From contig NC_037089.1 of assembly GCF_002994745.2 (NCBI RefSeq), positions 83,724,347-83,788,346 of the forward strand: 64,000 nt of DNA. Reading direction: 5' to 3'. The stretch's first letter is position 1; each line of letters begins with the position of its first letter. Position numbers and translations under genes: made by a program. The notes beneath the pieces were generated by a model. That model was not told the DNA's origin, ran no database searches, and saw only the letters and a list, made by a program, of their open reading frames with translations. This document shows positions 45,701 to 54,653 of the stretch, one piece after another. This stretch comes from Rosa chinensis (taxonomy: Eukaryota; Streptophyta; Magnoliopsida; Rosales; Rosaceae).

Positions 45701-46266
45701 GTTCTTTCGACCAATCTTTGGTTCGTACTTCTTTTCGTTTTGAAGAATGGATGTCCGTGTGAAGTTTTTAATATACGGAGCATCATATCACGACCTGGGT
45801 GACCCAAGCGGTCGTGCCAAAGTCTATATGTGTCAGAATCCCATAAATTTTCATTCATGACATGGTTGGATTCAATTACTCTGATAGTGGTTGCATATAA
45901 TCCACTAGAGCGACACATAAGTTTCTCTAATACTCGTGTATTTCCGTAGTTATTAGAGGTAATGCAAAGGAACTCTTGTCCATTCTCACAATGTGTTTCC
46001 ACATGAAGATCATTGGCTCTTATATCTTTAAAACTCAATAGGGTTCTTCCAGCCCTAGGAGCATATAGAGCTTCGATGATATTAATATTCGTTCCATTTG
46101 GCAACAAAAATTGAGCTGGTCCTCGACCATGAATCAATTGTGATGATCCTGCCATCGTAGTTATTGAAGATCGACTAGGCTTCATCCATAAAAATAATTG
46201 CCTGTGTCGTAATATAGTATGTGTGGTGCCACTATCAAGAAGGCATTCCATTTCTCCGGAAAACAT
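42736..46266 (-). CDS. pol: Copia pol polyprotein, element 2 (internal deletion)
   Basis: The 1176-residue frame is open end to end. It has protease LLDSGTTHTI (residues 9-18), the integrase zinc region and core (GDICGSI, IRLDNAGEF, GLAEAAIKRL), reverse transcriptase with YVDD at residues 797-800 (43867-43878), and RNase H. Compared with element 3 it lacks 69 net residues between RRLGLY and EVRRILDLQ (junction near 45015-45030). This is an in-frame loss of the integrase C-terminal region that includes the FADCHFDETVFPSLGG motif. The protein probably has a defective integrase while RT and RNase H are whole. The start ATG lies one base after a TTTTTCAG acceptor, as in element 3. Confidence 0.9.
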   Translation of the reverse strand: MFSGEMECLLDSGTTHTILRHRQLFLWMKPSRSSITTMAGSSQLIHGRGPAQFLLPNGTNINIIEALYAPRAGRTLLSFKDIRANDLHVETHCENGQEFLCITSNNYGNTRVLEKLMCRSSGLYATTIRVIESNHVMNENLWDSDTYRLWHDRLGHPGRDMMLRILKTSHGHPFFKTKRSTNQRLVERTTSYHSFCKACSLAKVGSRPSYAKDSKENIPFLQRIQGDICGSIQPTCGPFRYFMVLVDASTRWSHVMLLSTRNAAFAKLLAQIIKLRAHHPDHPIKSIRLDNAGEFTSKTFDDYCMSIGIEVEHPVPHVHTQNGLAEAAIKRLQMVARALVMRTNLPISAWGYAILHAAVLIRLRPTATQPFSASQMVTGYEPDVSHLRIFGCAVYVPIAPPQRTKMGPQRRLGLYTEIEVRRILDLQNVAESMPDAFSDIAKVTRSHIPAANVPARIDVPNTRGHDAISRIHENGANVPYMGDVVARPMAPARKRGRPIGSMDSRPRKKASLAQNNPLIIDTINPSHENIPDYGYVKETSLEDAPIKEPIPENREISMNYTSIHGVMDRNSMTINDAFAYHIAKGIIEYDDIEPRSVEECQRRADWSKWKDAIQTELDSLTKRQVFGSIMLTPPNIKPVGHKWVFVRKRNEKNEVVRYKARLVAQGFSQRPGIDYEETYSPVMDVITFRYLVSLVVSEKLDMQLMDVVTAYLYGDLDSEIYMKVPDGLQLPKSNGSKPRSAFSIRLRRSLYGLKQSGRMWYNRLSDYLIRKGYINNEICPCVFIKRTSSGFAIIAVYVDDMNLIGTLNELKETAKYLKSEFEMKDLGKTRFCLGIELEHRSDGIMIHQSAYTQKLLRRFNEDKAKPVSTPMISRSLEPRKDPFRPKDEDEGLLEAEVPYLSAIGALLYLAQCTRPDISFAVNLLARHSSSPTRRHWIGIKTIFRYLKGTIDMGLFYPYREKRKDGSMGLDPTWQKATFRNMNAGDTFHGGRRSPPPLHQNDNDVLMGFADAGYLSDPHKGRSQTGYVFTMGSTAISWRSTKQTLVATSSNHAEIIALHEAVRECIWLRSVNRHIRGTCGLKSTTEEPTCIYEDNAACIEQMKLGFIKGDNTKHISPKFFYNQQQQTLLKIEVNQIRSEENVADLFTKSLPKSPFEKHVKSIGLRRLSELPRSSGGV

Positions 46267-46612
46267 ACTGAAAAAGGAGTAAAGTTCGGAATATTAACAC
46301 ATGTCCATGACATTGAATGCGATACTTTATTAATAAGGAAAATAACCAATGATTACATCAAGGTTTCCAAAGTCTATTCCAAAGTACAATCAAACTTTAT
46401 ACAAATTGTAATTGCTCATTCCGTTTGGTAATTCCAATGAAATATGACCAGGGAAGTAGAGAGATGTTGGTGGAGCGAGGCTCGCTTAAATACCATGGTC
46501 TCAATTACTTTCCTAGACATCATATTTCATTGGGTACACCACATAAGAAAAAGTCAATACAATTGTTATTGATTAAGGCACATTTGCCCTTGGAAAATAG
46601 AAAAGGACTATT
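46267..46612 (-). promoter_or_regulatory. Gag-pol spacer of element 2
   Basis: 346 bp without a frame. On the minus strand it holds the conserved block (46421-46495) with the near-palindrome AGCGAGCCTCGCT, then AATAAA (46326-46331), then CTCCTTTTTCAG ending at 46268, one base before the pol ATG. Confidence 0.65.
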
Positions 46613-47770
46613 CTAATCAAAGTCTGCTGCATCCTCGTGCATTTGTTCAGCTTTGAAGTCCTCTATTGTGAGATTGACATCTTCACTATCTTCATTTTCG
46701 GCAAGGTTGGATTCTTGCTCCCTGTTTTGCCTATACTCTTTGTAGCTTGCAGCTAGTTTAGTACTTGCATGGCATTGTTTGAACCAATGCTCGATTGATC
46801 CGCATCTATGACACACGTCATTATGGTTGCCTCCTTTGATTGGAGGTGCAGTTTGTCCATGTTGTGGATATTCCCTAGGAGGGTTACTGCTACTACCACG
46901 CCTTATGATGCGACCTCCACGGCCCATATTGTTATTATATTCACCTCTCCCACGTGTGGAGTTGCCACCACGTGTGAAGTTGCCACGTGTGGAGTTACCA
47001 CCACGTGTGAAGTTGCCACCACGAGTGTCCGCTTTAAAGTTGCGGTTTCTCTCTTTATTGGGGTGGTTATATGGGCCCGTACGCCTTTCTTGTCCCTTAT
47101 TATTAGGGTATTGCTGCTTGCGCCCCTTTTTGGGTGCATTATAATTTGCCTCACGGACGCTCTTGGTTCCTATGGGCCTAGAATTATAATTCTTTACAAG
47201 GATGTTGTCGTACTTTTCAGATACCGACAAAATATTAATAAGCTCATTAAACCTTGTAATTCGTCCAGCATTGACTTCTGTGCGAAATTGCTTTGATATC
47301 ACAATTGCTGAGACGGGAATGGTGGAGAGAGTCTTCTCAAGTAGCTCATCTTCTGTGAGAGGCTTTCCACAGAACTTCAACATAGCTTTGAGTCGAAGAG
47401 CTTCCGAATTATATTCTGCAACAGACTTAAAGTCGGAGAAGCGTATATTATTCCACTGAACCTTCAAGTCAGGGAGGAGGGTATCTTGGATATTACCAAA
47501 ACGCTCTTCTAGCGCTACCCATAAGTCTCGAGCATCTCTCATTGACATATACTCTAGTCTGAGAGCTTTATCCATATGGCGCCGCATCAAGATAATAGCT
47601 TGTGCATGCTTTGTAGGTGTTCTTTGGAACACAAGGCCTGGATTAGGAGCTTGAATTATGGGCAATATCCCTCTTGAAGTGAGGTGGTTCTCAACGTCGG
47701 TTACCCAACTATAGTATTCCGAACCCGTTGAGTCAAGCATTTGAAAGTCGAGTCTAGGTGCATTCGACAT
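46613..47770 (-). CDS. gag: Copia Gag, element 2
   Basis: 385 residues starting MSNAPRLDFQMLDSTGSEYY, chosen because it follows a TATCTTCAG acceptor by one base and matches the start in the other elements. The capsid part includes LWVALEERFGNIQDTLLPDL. A Gly/Arg/Asn-rich basic region with a short tandem repeat (TRGGNFTRGGNST) precedes the zinc knuckle CHRCGSIEHWFKQC. The tail is acidic and ends DAADFD. The frame is intact. Identity to element 3 Gag is high by eye; element 1 Gag is more distant. Confidence 0.92.
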   Translation of the reverse strand: MSNAPRLDFQMLDSTGSEYYSWVTDVENHLTSRGILPIIQAPNPGLVFQRTPTKHAQAIILMRRHMDKALRLEYMSMRDARDLWVALEERFGNIQDTLLPDLKVQWNNIRFSDFKSVAEYNSEALRLKAMLKFCGKPLTEDELLEKTLSTIPVSAIVISKQFRTEVNAGRITRFNELINILSVSEKYDNILVKNYNSRPIGTKSVREANYNAPKKGRKQQYPNNKGQERRTGPYNHPNKERNRNFKADTRGGNFTRGGNSTRGNFTRGGNSTRGRGEYNNNMGRGGRIIRRGSSSNPPREYPQHGQTAPPIKGGNHNDVCHRCGSIEHWFKQCHASTKLAASYKEYRQNREQESNLAENEDSEDVNLTIEDFKAEQMHEDAADFD

Positions 47771-47771
47771 C

Positions 47772-48037
47772 CTGAAGATAAGAGAAGATATATTAGTTTC
47801 GGAGTTCAAAACTTCCACGAAATCTAAAATCAATAATCTTTAGACCAAAACAATGATGTTTTGCAGACACTCTTAGTCCGAATATTATGAACACTCTTAG
47901 TTCATAATTACGAACGCTCTTAGTTCGTTTAGCGTGAATTTCTTGGAATTCCGCTTTTGATTGTAAGTTCCCGAGAAAAATAAAGAGAAGAAGAATAGAG
48001 TAAGAACTCAAAAACGGGAACTTTTAGTAAATATTAC
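47772..48037 (-). other. Probable 5' leader intron with three stem-loops, element 2
   Basis: Donor CCAAG|GTAATA (from 48037) and acceptor CTTATCTTCAG (to 47772) on the minus strand enclose 266 nt. Three stem-loops with loop TAAGAG(C/T) lie in it: ACGAAC/GTTCGT (47910-47928), ATGAAC/GTTCAT (47887-47905) and CGGAC/GTCTG (47864-47880, with one G-U pair). Confidence 0.6.
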
Positions 48038-48049
48038 CTTGGAATAATA

Positions 48050-48585
48050 TTGCCGGAAAAAGTTGTCCAAAAATTGCCGGAAAAGTCGCCGGAAAGTTGT
48101 CGGAAAAGTCGTCCGAAAGTCGCCGGAAAAGTTGTCGGAAAGTTACCGGAAAAGTCGTCGGAAAGTCGTCGGAAAGTTGCCGGAAAGTCGTCGGAAAGTT
48201 GCCGGAAAGTCGCCGGAAAGTTGTCCGAAAGTCGCCGGAAAAGTTGTCGGAAAGTTGCCGGAAAAGTCGCCGGAAAGTTGTCCGAAAGTCGCCGGAAAAG
48301 TTGTCGACAGATGTGTCGACAGCTGCCCGGCAGGAGCTCGGCAGCTGCTGCGCAGCTGCTCGGCAGATGGCCTGCAGGTGGCTCGGCAGCTGCTGCGCAG
48401 GGCTTCGGCAGGTGCTCGGCAGCTGCTGCGCAGGGCTTCGGCAGGTGCTCGGCAGCTGCTGCGCGGGACTCGGCAGGGGCTTTCGGCAGGTATCGGCAGG
48501 GGCTTTCGGCAGCACTCGGCAGCACTCGGCAGGAGCTTTCGGCAGGTCTCGGCAGCACTCGGCAGCACTTCGACAGCGGTTCAGC
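48050..48585 (-). repeat. Leader tandem repeats, element 2
   Basis: Array of the 12-bp type (sense TTTTCCGGCNAC and shortened 11-mers) at 48050-48303, followed by the CTGCCGAG-type array at 48304-48585. The latter includes three copies of a longer unit with GCAGCTGCTGCGCAG. Long frames cross the arrays on both strands and in several phases, as expected for repeats with units near multiples of three. Confidence 0.9.
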
Positions 48586-48801
48586 AGAGGTTCGATTTTT
48601 CCGGTGGCCGGTTCAGGCTGTTTCCGGCCGGTTCTGGGGGTGCTGAAACCGGTTCTGAGCTTCTTGAATCAAGGGCTTTGATATGAGCTAGGGTTTGGAG
48701 GTTTTTTGCAAGTTTGAAAAAATGACTTCGATCGGATTATGAACTACCTCTCCTCTTTTCAATTTCGATTCTAATTCTAGAGCAATTTCGTGCTGATAAC
48801 G

Positions 48802-49149
48802 TGTTTGAGGACAAGTATGAAATGATAAACAGAGAGAGAGTAATGTTTCTGTGAGAATAGAGATTCAAGTGTGTTTATTCATCTCACACAAAGAGGTATT
48901 TATAGGAAAATATTACAAGTGTGAAAGCTCAAAGAGTAACTCAATTTGATAACCTCTACATTCACAGCTGCAGCCTTCTATGGTGGCTGTGATGATGATA
49001 AAATGCCATGCTTGTTGCCCTTTGGCATAAAGCTTGTCACACAAGTCACAATACATACATTATACACTCAAGTACCTATTTGTATACATGATATAGACAT
49101 TTATACTATGACTCATGTTTTGTACATGTGAATCATATATACTACAACA
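48802..49149 (-). repeat. 5' LTR of Copia element 2
   Basis: About 348 bp, next to the primer-binding site at 48789-48801. Confidence 0.95.
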
Positions 49150-49154
49150 GTTGT

Positions 49155-50239
49155 GATCACAACATCGTGGTTTTTGAACAACGATACTTAGAATCCAATA
49201 AAGGTGCAACATGATGTTACTGTAAACAATTCTTCTTCTGCATGAAAAGACACACCAGTTGAAGATTATATACATCCAACTTTATTGGTTCACAAAGACA
49301 TGGACCTATAACCATGACCAAGTTTGTGTCTGACATTCTATGTCCAATATAACCTTTCTGGTTTACAAACCTGATCTTCACGGGGAAGTTATATCCTTTC
49401 GTGAAGGGAACATTTGTTAGTGTCTCTCCAAACAGAAAAAGAAAAAGAAAAAGAAGAAGAAAATCATTTGTTAGGCTCATTCTGTTAAGTTGTATTTGGT
49501 GAGATTCAACACCATTTAATCGCTGGTATGCAAAAGTCCGGCAGCCATAAGAAGAGAAGACATGGCTGTCCGGTACTCGAAAATGAGGTACTAAAGCCAC
49601 CCTAGTAGATCAAGATGACGTGTCTATATGAACCTTGATGGGGCTACATTTTAGCATCCTCCTACTTCAACCATAAAACATAAGATTAGCGCGAAATGGA
49701 GGTTTGGCCTTCAACAAAATACAAACACAGAATATAAAAAGTGGACAAGGTTTAGATACAATGAAGTCTGATTCCTAAAATGTGCTTACTTCCACTTTCC
49801 ACACACTGATATAAAAGAGTGTACGTGAAGCAAAGTATCAAGCAATCACTCGAACCATCACAAAGTTGGAATTTGAATCTGCCAAATAGTAAAGGGTTTG
49901 GTTTCGGCTAAGAAGTACCATAACACAACACAGGAACAATGTTGTGATTGTTGTCTAGTAAGTTGGCATTTGGGAAAAACAGACACATGCAGATAGAGCA
50001 ATCATAGACGAAAAAGAACCGGAGCATCTTCAAAACGACGATTACCTGTTGGGGGGGCCTCCGTTGTCAAAGGTTGAAGCTTGGCCTCGTCTGTCAAAGA
50101 TAGAAGCTTTGGTTGCCAAAAGCTCTCACGTGTCGATCATCGAACGGTACGTTTTTTAATAAATTGCGGGGCTATTTAATAAAACTTGTCAAAGACCTAG
50201 AAGGCTAGAAGCCCATTCATTCATCATTCATGTTCATTG
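49155..50239. other. Intergenic
   Basis: No gene recognised. A minus-strand frame at 49217-49600 includes a hydrophobic run (FLLLFLFLFLFG) produced by an AGAAAA-rich simple sequence; I do not support it as a gene. Confidence 0.35.
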
Positions 50240-50355
50240 GAGTGAATCACGTGTGCCCCCTGTGTTGATTCGCAATGCTAGTGTGGAACAGGGCAACCCG
50301 TCAACTTCCTAACAGAGGCCAAAAGGTAAACATATTTTCGGCCAGGCAAATTTGT
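50240..50355 (+). pseudogene. Remnant of a second RING-H2 gene
   Basis: The bases align with the end of the RING gene at 40987-41105: GTGAATCA..TGTGCCC..TGTGT, GCAATGC, GTGGAA.AGGGC and, further on, AGGCAAATTTG. The codon after CPLC is TGA here. Only the last RING cysteines and the start of the 3' untranslated region remain, so this is a truncated tandem copy. Confidence 0.65.
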
Positions 50356-50684
50356 TTTCAGAATCTCAGATCACATAGGTTCTATAGACATGTATGGATT
50401 AACCAGTGTTGAGCAATACGCACTGTAATTGGAATTTTCATTGGTCCTTTCAGGTTCATTATTATGAGTAATCTTGTAATTCAATGTGTTAATGCCTTCA
50501 GATCATAGTGTTTAGCTATCCCATTCCCATTGTCATGTCGTCGAACTTTCTAGTAGTAAACCAGGAATGACACGGCCTCTGAATATAATTATTATGTCAG
50601 TTTTGATAGGTTAAAGTCCTCCATGCCAGCATTCGATGATATTGTCAAGTCTTGAGAGGACGAACCTAAGAATTCCATAGGTAA
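50356..50684. other. No recognised feature
   Basis: AT-rich intergenic DNA. Confidence 0.3.
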
Positions 50685-50885
50685 ATAGGCTTGCCGACCT
50701 TACAAGATTTACAGAGACTTGGACCCTAGTCTCCGTAGAGATTGCAGACTCTATAGTCTCTCTGGAGGACCCAGAGGCTCGATCTCAGTAGCCCTTTAGT
50801 CAAATGTATCACTATCAAGTACCACAAGTCCACAACAATGACCTAATTTTGGATTCTCTATTTTTCATAAGCAGACATGAGAATT
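50685..50885 (+). repeat. Dispersed repeat, copy B (partner at 6891)
   Basis: Aligns in the same orientation with 6891-7110. This copy contains internal near-duplicates (CTAGTCTCCGTAGAG and CTATAGTCTCTCTGGAG). Confidence 0.5.
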
Positions 50886-51361
50886 TGAAGAAGTATTTGT
50901 TAATATTAATTTTTTGAAGTAGTGAGACCTCTTTTTCAGATGCATACTGATGCACAGCTATATAGCCTGAGAAAATGATATACTCAATCACCTAATGGAA
51001 ACTTTTTAGTAGCTGTGGCCTGTGATTATTATTATTGGGTGGAAATGGAAGAAACCACAAAAACAATTTCAAATGAACAGGGTGGGTCATTAGATTTAGA
51101 GATTATGAGAGAATACGAGTCTTAACTGTTACCCTTGCTCAAACAAATGACACCACTGTTGGTGTAGGCATAAACTTGTTAAGTCATCTGTATAGAGAGC
51201 ATAGATGATCTGTATATAGAAATGGGGATGCAAGATTTGACTTTTACCTTATAAATGAGATGAATTTGATTGGCTTATGAAAACTTGGTTTATGAAAACT
51301 CAAATGTGGAGTTGGTTACAGTATCATAGGTACAGCTCAAACTTACACGAGACAAAACCCT
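50886..51361. other. 3' flank of the AAA-ATPase gene
   Basis: AT-rich, no coding signal. It is downstream of the minus-strand gene that ends at 51362, so part is probably its 3' untranslated region. Confidence 0.35.
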
Positions 51362-52079
51362 TTATTTCTTATCAGATGACTCATTGTCCTGATCTTTTGC
51401 TTCCACTTGAGTTGATGGTTTCTTCTCTTTCTCAGCCTCAAGAGCTTGGATCAAATTCTTCAGGCAGATTTCAACATCCCCAGAAAGTGTCTTGGGCATC
51501 AAATGCTCTGCTACATCAGCTGGAGTCATATTAACTTCAGCCAGCAAATCACAGATTGTGGGAAACAGAGTGTGTGATTCAACCTTGAGGTAGTTCCTAG
51601 CCAACACCTTGAATGATTCAAAGTTACAATATGACAATTCTATATGCTTGTCCATCCTTCCCTTTCGAATCAATGCTGCATCAAGTTTTTCAACATGATT
51701 AGTTGTGAATACTATGAGCCTCTCTCCTCTACAAGCTGACCACAACCCATCAATGAAATTCAGAAGCCCAGAAAGAGTGACCTGACTAGGCTTGCTTTCC
51801 CTTTCTTCTTTAGGAACCTTCTCCCTTGGATCCTTCTCTTCCTGATCATCCCCTCTGTCCTTTCTCTGCTTCCTCCTTTGGCCTGTGAGATCAAGTGAGC
51901 AATCAATGTCTTCGATTACGATGATCGACTTGCTTGATGTTTCGATCAGCAGCCTCCTCAACTCAGTGTTGTCCTTGACTGCAGTCAATTCAAGATCATA
52001 GAGATCATACCCCAAGAGATTGGCCATGGCAGCAATCATTGTGGATTTCCCAGTACCTGGAGGGCCATAAAGTAAATAC
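51362..52079 (-). pseudogene. AAA-ATPase gene, 3' part (split by Copia element 3)
   Basis: This is the C-terminal half of an AAA-type ATPase of the plant BCS1-like/AATP1 family, membrane-anchored proteins of mitochondria or ER. Reading from the insertion it carries Walker A (LYGPPGTGKSTMIAAMAN), Walker B (SIIVIEDIDCSLD), a charged insert (GQRRKQRKDRGDDQEEKDPR), the second region of homology (TLSGLLNFIDGLWSACRGER, LIRKGRMDKHIELSYC) and the tail MTPADVAEHLMPK, ending in a charged, Lys/Glu-rich end. No lesion other than the insertion is visible. The other half is at 59247-59955. The gene has no intron within the part seen. Confidence 0.9.
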
Positions 52080-52405
52080 TGTTGTAGTATATATGAAACA
52101 TGTTGTATTGTTCATAGTATAAAATGTCTATGTCATGTATAAGATAGGTATTTTAGGTATAATGATTTGTGAGTCAATCTTTATGCCAATGGGGAACAAG
52201 TGTGGCAATCATCATCATCACAACCACAATGTGAAGCTGCAAATGAAGAAGCCACAAGGAGAGGCTACAATTGAAGATGCCATCAAGTTGTATCATTATT
52301 TACTTCAAAATGTATCCCTATAAATACCTCCTTTGAATGAAATGAAAGACACACTTAATCTCTATTATCTCTCTCTCTCTCTGTCAATTTACTTATCCTT
52401 AAACA
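52080..52405 (+). repeat. 5' LTR of Copia element 3
   Basis: 326 bp, TGTTGTAG...CTTAAACA. A CT run lies near its right end, and CTATAAATAC (52319-52328) is a good TATA box. Confidence 0.95.
52319..52326 (+). promoter_or_regulatory. LTR TATA box, element 3
   Basis: CTATAAAT lies 240 bp into the LTR, about 80 bp before its end, which would give a short R-U5. The same word is in the 3' LTR at 59160-59167. Confidence 0.55.
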
Positions 52406-52611
52406 CGTTATCAGCACGAAATTGCTCTAGAATTAGGATCGAAGTTGAGAAGAGAGGAGGTAGTTCATAATCCAATCGAAGCCATTTTCTCAAACTTACA
52501 AAAAACCTCCAAACCCTAGCTCATATCAAAGCCCTTGATTCCAGAAGCCCAGAACCGGTTTCAGAACCCCCAGAACCGGCCGGAAACCGCTCGAACCGGC
52601 TGCCGGAAGAT

Positions 52612-53165
52612 CTGAACCGCTGCCGAACCGCTGTCGAGTCCTGCCGAGCTGCTGCCGAGTCCTGCCGAGCAGCTGCGCAGAAGGCCTGCCTAGCACCTGC
52701 CGAGGATCTGCCGAGCTGCTGCCGAAGACCTGCCGAGCAGCTGTCGATACCTGTCGAAGGGACCTGCCGAGCTGCTGCCGAAGGCCTGCCGAGCCCCTGC
52801 CTAGCTCCTGCCGAGAAGCTGCCGAGCAGCTGCCGAGCCACCCTGCACAGCACCTGCCGAGCTGCTGCCTAGCAGCTGCCGAGCTGCTGCCTAGCAGCTG
52901 CCGAGTTGCTGCCGAGCATCTGTCGACACGACTTTCCGACAACTTTTCCGGCGACTTTTCGGACACTTTTCCGGCAACTTTTCCGGCGACTTCCGGACAC
53001 TTTTCCGGCGACTTTTCGGACACTTTTCCGGCAACTTTTCGGCGACTTCCGGACACTTTTCCGGCGACTTTCGGACAATTTTCCGGCAACTTTCCGACAC
53101 TTTTCCGGCGACTTTTCCGGCCACTTCCGGTGACTTTTCCGGCTATTCTTGGGCAACTTTTTCGG
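52612..53165 (+). repeat. Leader tandem repeats, element 3
   Basis: In sense order, the CTGCCGAG-type array (52612-52925; units such as GAGCTGCTGCCGAG and CTGCCTAGCAG) comes first, then the 12-bp TTTTCCGGCNAC array (52926-53165, about 20 units with some 10- and 11-mers). Order and motifs are the same as in elements 1 and 2; copy numbers differ. Confidence 0.9.
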
Positions 53166-53190
53166 TCATTTCCGACAACACTATTTCAAG

Positions 53191-53512
53191 GTATTCTTTA
53201 CTAAAAGTTCCCGCTTTTGAGTCTTATTTATTTATTTTTTCTCCTCCTTTTTCTTTTTGGGAACTTACAATTAAAAAGCGGAATTATAGAAATTCACGCT
53301 AAACGAACTAAGAGCGTTCGTAGTCAATGAACTAAGAGTGTTCATAATATTCGGACTAAGAGCGTCCGCAAGCATCGATTTATGACCCTATTAAACATCA
53401 TTGTTTCGGTCTAATCCAAATATTGATTTCTTGGTAGCATAGCTCGGAAATCTTATTATTTCGTGGAAGTTTTAAACTCCGAAACTAATACATCTTTTTC
53501 TTATATTTCAAG
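53191..53512 (+). other. Probable 5' leader intron with three stem-loops, element 3
   Basis: Donor TTTCAAG|GTATTC and acceptor TTATATTTCAAG enclose 322 nt; the gag ATG follows after one G. The stem-loops are ACGAAC/GTTCGT (53303-53321), ATGAAC/GTTCAT (53327-53345) and CGGAC/GTCCG (53352-53368), each with the loop TAAGAGC or TAAGAGT. Confidence 0.6.
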
Positions 53513-53513
53513 G

Positions 53514-54653
53514 ATGTCGAATGAACCTAGACTCGATTTTCAAATCCTTGACTCAACTGGTTCGGATTACCATAGTTGGAGAACCGACGTTGAGAACCAT
53601 CTCACATCAAAAGGGATATTGCCCATAATCCAGGCACCAAACGCGGGCCTTGTGTTCCAACGAACACCCATAAAGCATGCACAAGCAATTATCTTGATGC
53701 GACGCCATATGGACAAAGCACTCAGATTGGAGTATATGTCCATCAAAGATGCAAGGGAACTATGGGTAGCGCTAGAAGAGCGCTTTGATAATATCCAAGA
53801 TTCCCTCCTCCCTGACTTGAAGATTCAATGGAACAATTTACGCTTCTCCGACTTCAAGTCTGTTGCTGAATACAATTCAGAAGCTCTTCGGCTAAGAGCC
53901 ATGCTGAAGTTCTGTGAAAAACCTCTCACAGAAGAAGAACTGATTGAGAAGACTCTCTCCACCTTCCCCGTCGCAGCAATTATACTATCAAAGCAATATC
54001 GCACTGAATATAATGCTGGACGACTTACTAAGTTCAATGAACTTATCAATATTTTGTCGGTAGATGAGAAGCACGACAATATCCTTGTAAAGAATTATAA
54101 TTCAAGGCCCGTAGGAACCAAAAGCGTTCGTGAGGCGAATTATAATGCACCCAAGAAAGGGCGCAAGGAGCGGTACCCTACTAATAAGGGGCATGTATAC
54201 CCTAACAAGGGACATGACGGACGCATGGGTCCATACAACCGCCCCAATAAGGAAGGAAACCGCAACTTTGGAGCGGGCACACGTGGTGGCAAATCCACAC
54301 GTGGGAGAGGAGAATATAACAACACCATGGGCCGTAACACTATGGGCCGTGGAGGTCGCATAATACGCCGTGGTAGTAGCAGCAACAACCCGCCTAGGGA
54401 ATATCCACAACGTGCACCTCAAATAAAGAAAGTCAACCACAATGACGTGTGTCATAGGTGTGGATCAATCGAGCATTGGTTTAAGCAATGCCAAGCAAGT
54501 ACACAACTAGCTGCAAGCTACAAGGAGTACAGGGAAATGAGGGAGCAAGAAGCTCACCTTGCTGAAAAAGATGATGGTGAAGATGTAATTCTCACCATAA
54601 AAGACTTCAAAGCTGGAAATGAAGAGCACGAGGATGCCGCAGACTTTGATTAA
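53514..54653 (+). CDS. gag: Copia Gag, element 3
   Basis: 379 residues starting MSNEPRLDFQILDSTGSDYH; this ATG follows the intron acceptor by one base. An in-frame ATG 17 codons upstream lies inside the probable intron. The capsid region includes LWVALEERFDNIQDSLLPDL, then a basic Gly/Arg/Asn-rich region and the zinc knuckle CHRCGSIEHWFKQC near residue 325. The tail is acidic and ends DAADFD. Gag forms the particle and binds the element RNA. The frame is intact. Confidence 0.93.
   Translation: MSNEPRLDFQILDSTGSDYHSWRTDVENHLTSKGILPIIQAPNAGLVFQRTPIKHAQAIILMRRHMDKALRLEYMSIKDARELWVALEERFDNIQDSLLPDLKIQWNNLRFSDFKSVAEYNSEALRLRAMLKFCEKPLTEEELIEKTLSTFPVAAIILSKQYRTEYNAGRLTKFNELINILSVDEKHDNILVKNYNSRPVGTKSVREANYNAPKKGRKERYPTNKGHVYPNKGHDGRMGPYNRPNKEGNRNFGAGTRGGKSTRGRGEYNNTMGRNTMGRGGRIIRRGSSSNNPPREYPQRAPQIKKVNHNDVCHRCGSIEHWFKQCQASTQLAASYKEYREMREQEAHLAEKDDGEDVILTIKDFKAGNEEHEDAADFD

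Larger units (their letters stand above)
42209..49149 (-). mobile_element. Copia element 2 (6.9 kb, pol deleted in part)
   Basis: LTRs at 42209-42557 and 48802-49149 differ by one substitution (ACCTAC against ACATAC) and one indel. The duplication is GTTGT at 42204-42208 and 49150-49154. Minus-strand order: 5' LTR, primer site CGTTATCAGCACG (48789-48801), tandem-repeat leader, probable intron, gag, spacer, pol, conserved 3' block, purine tract (42558-42568), 3' LTR. LTRs are unrelated in length to those of element 1, yet the coding and leader layout are the same, so these are sister families. Confidence 0.95.

Noticed and set aside
48024..48515. 163-codon frame upstream of gag in element 2, in the sense direction
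   Set aside because: It lies wholly in the leader repeats and has no counterpart of the same frame in element 1. It is best explained by repeat structure, although translation as an upstream frame is not excluded.
49217..49600. 127-codon frame with a hydrophobic run
   Set aside because: The run comes from AGAAAA-type simple sequence, and no family is recognisable.
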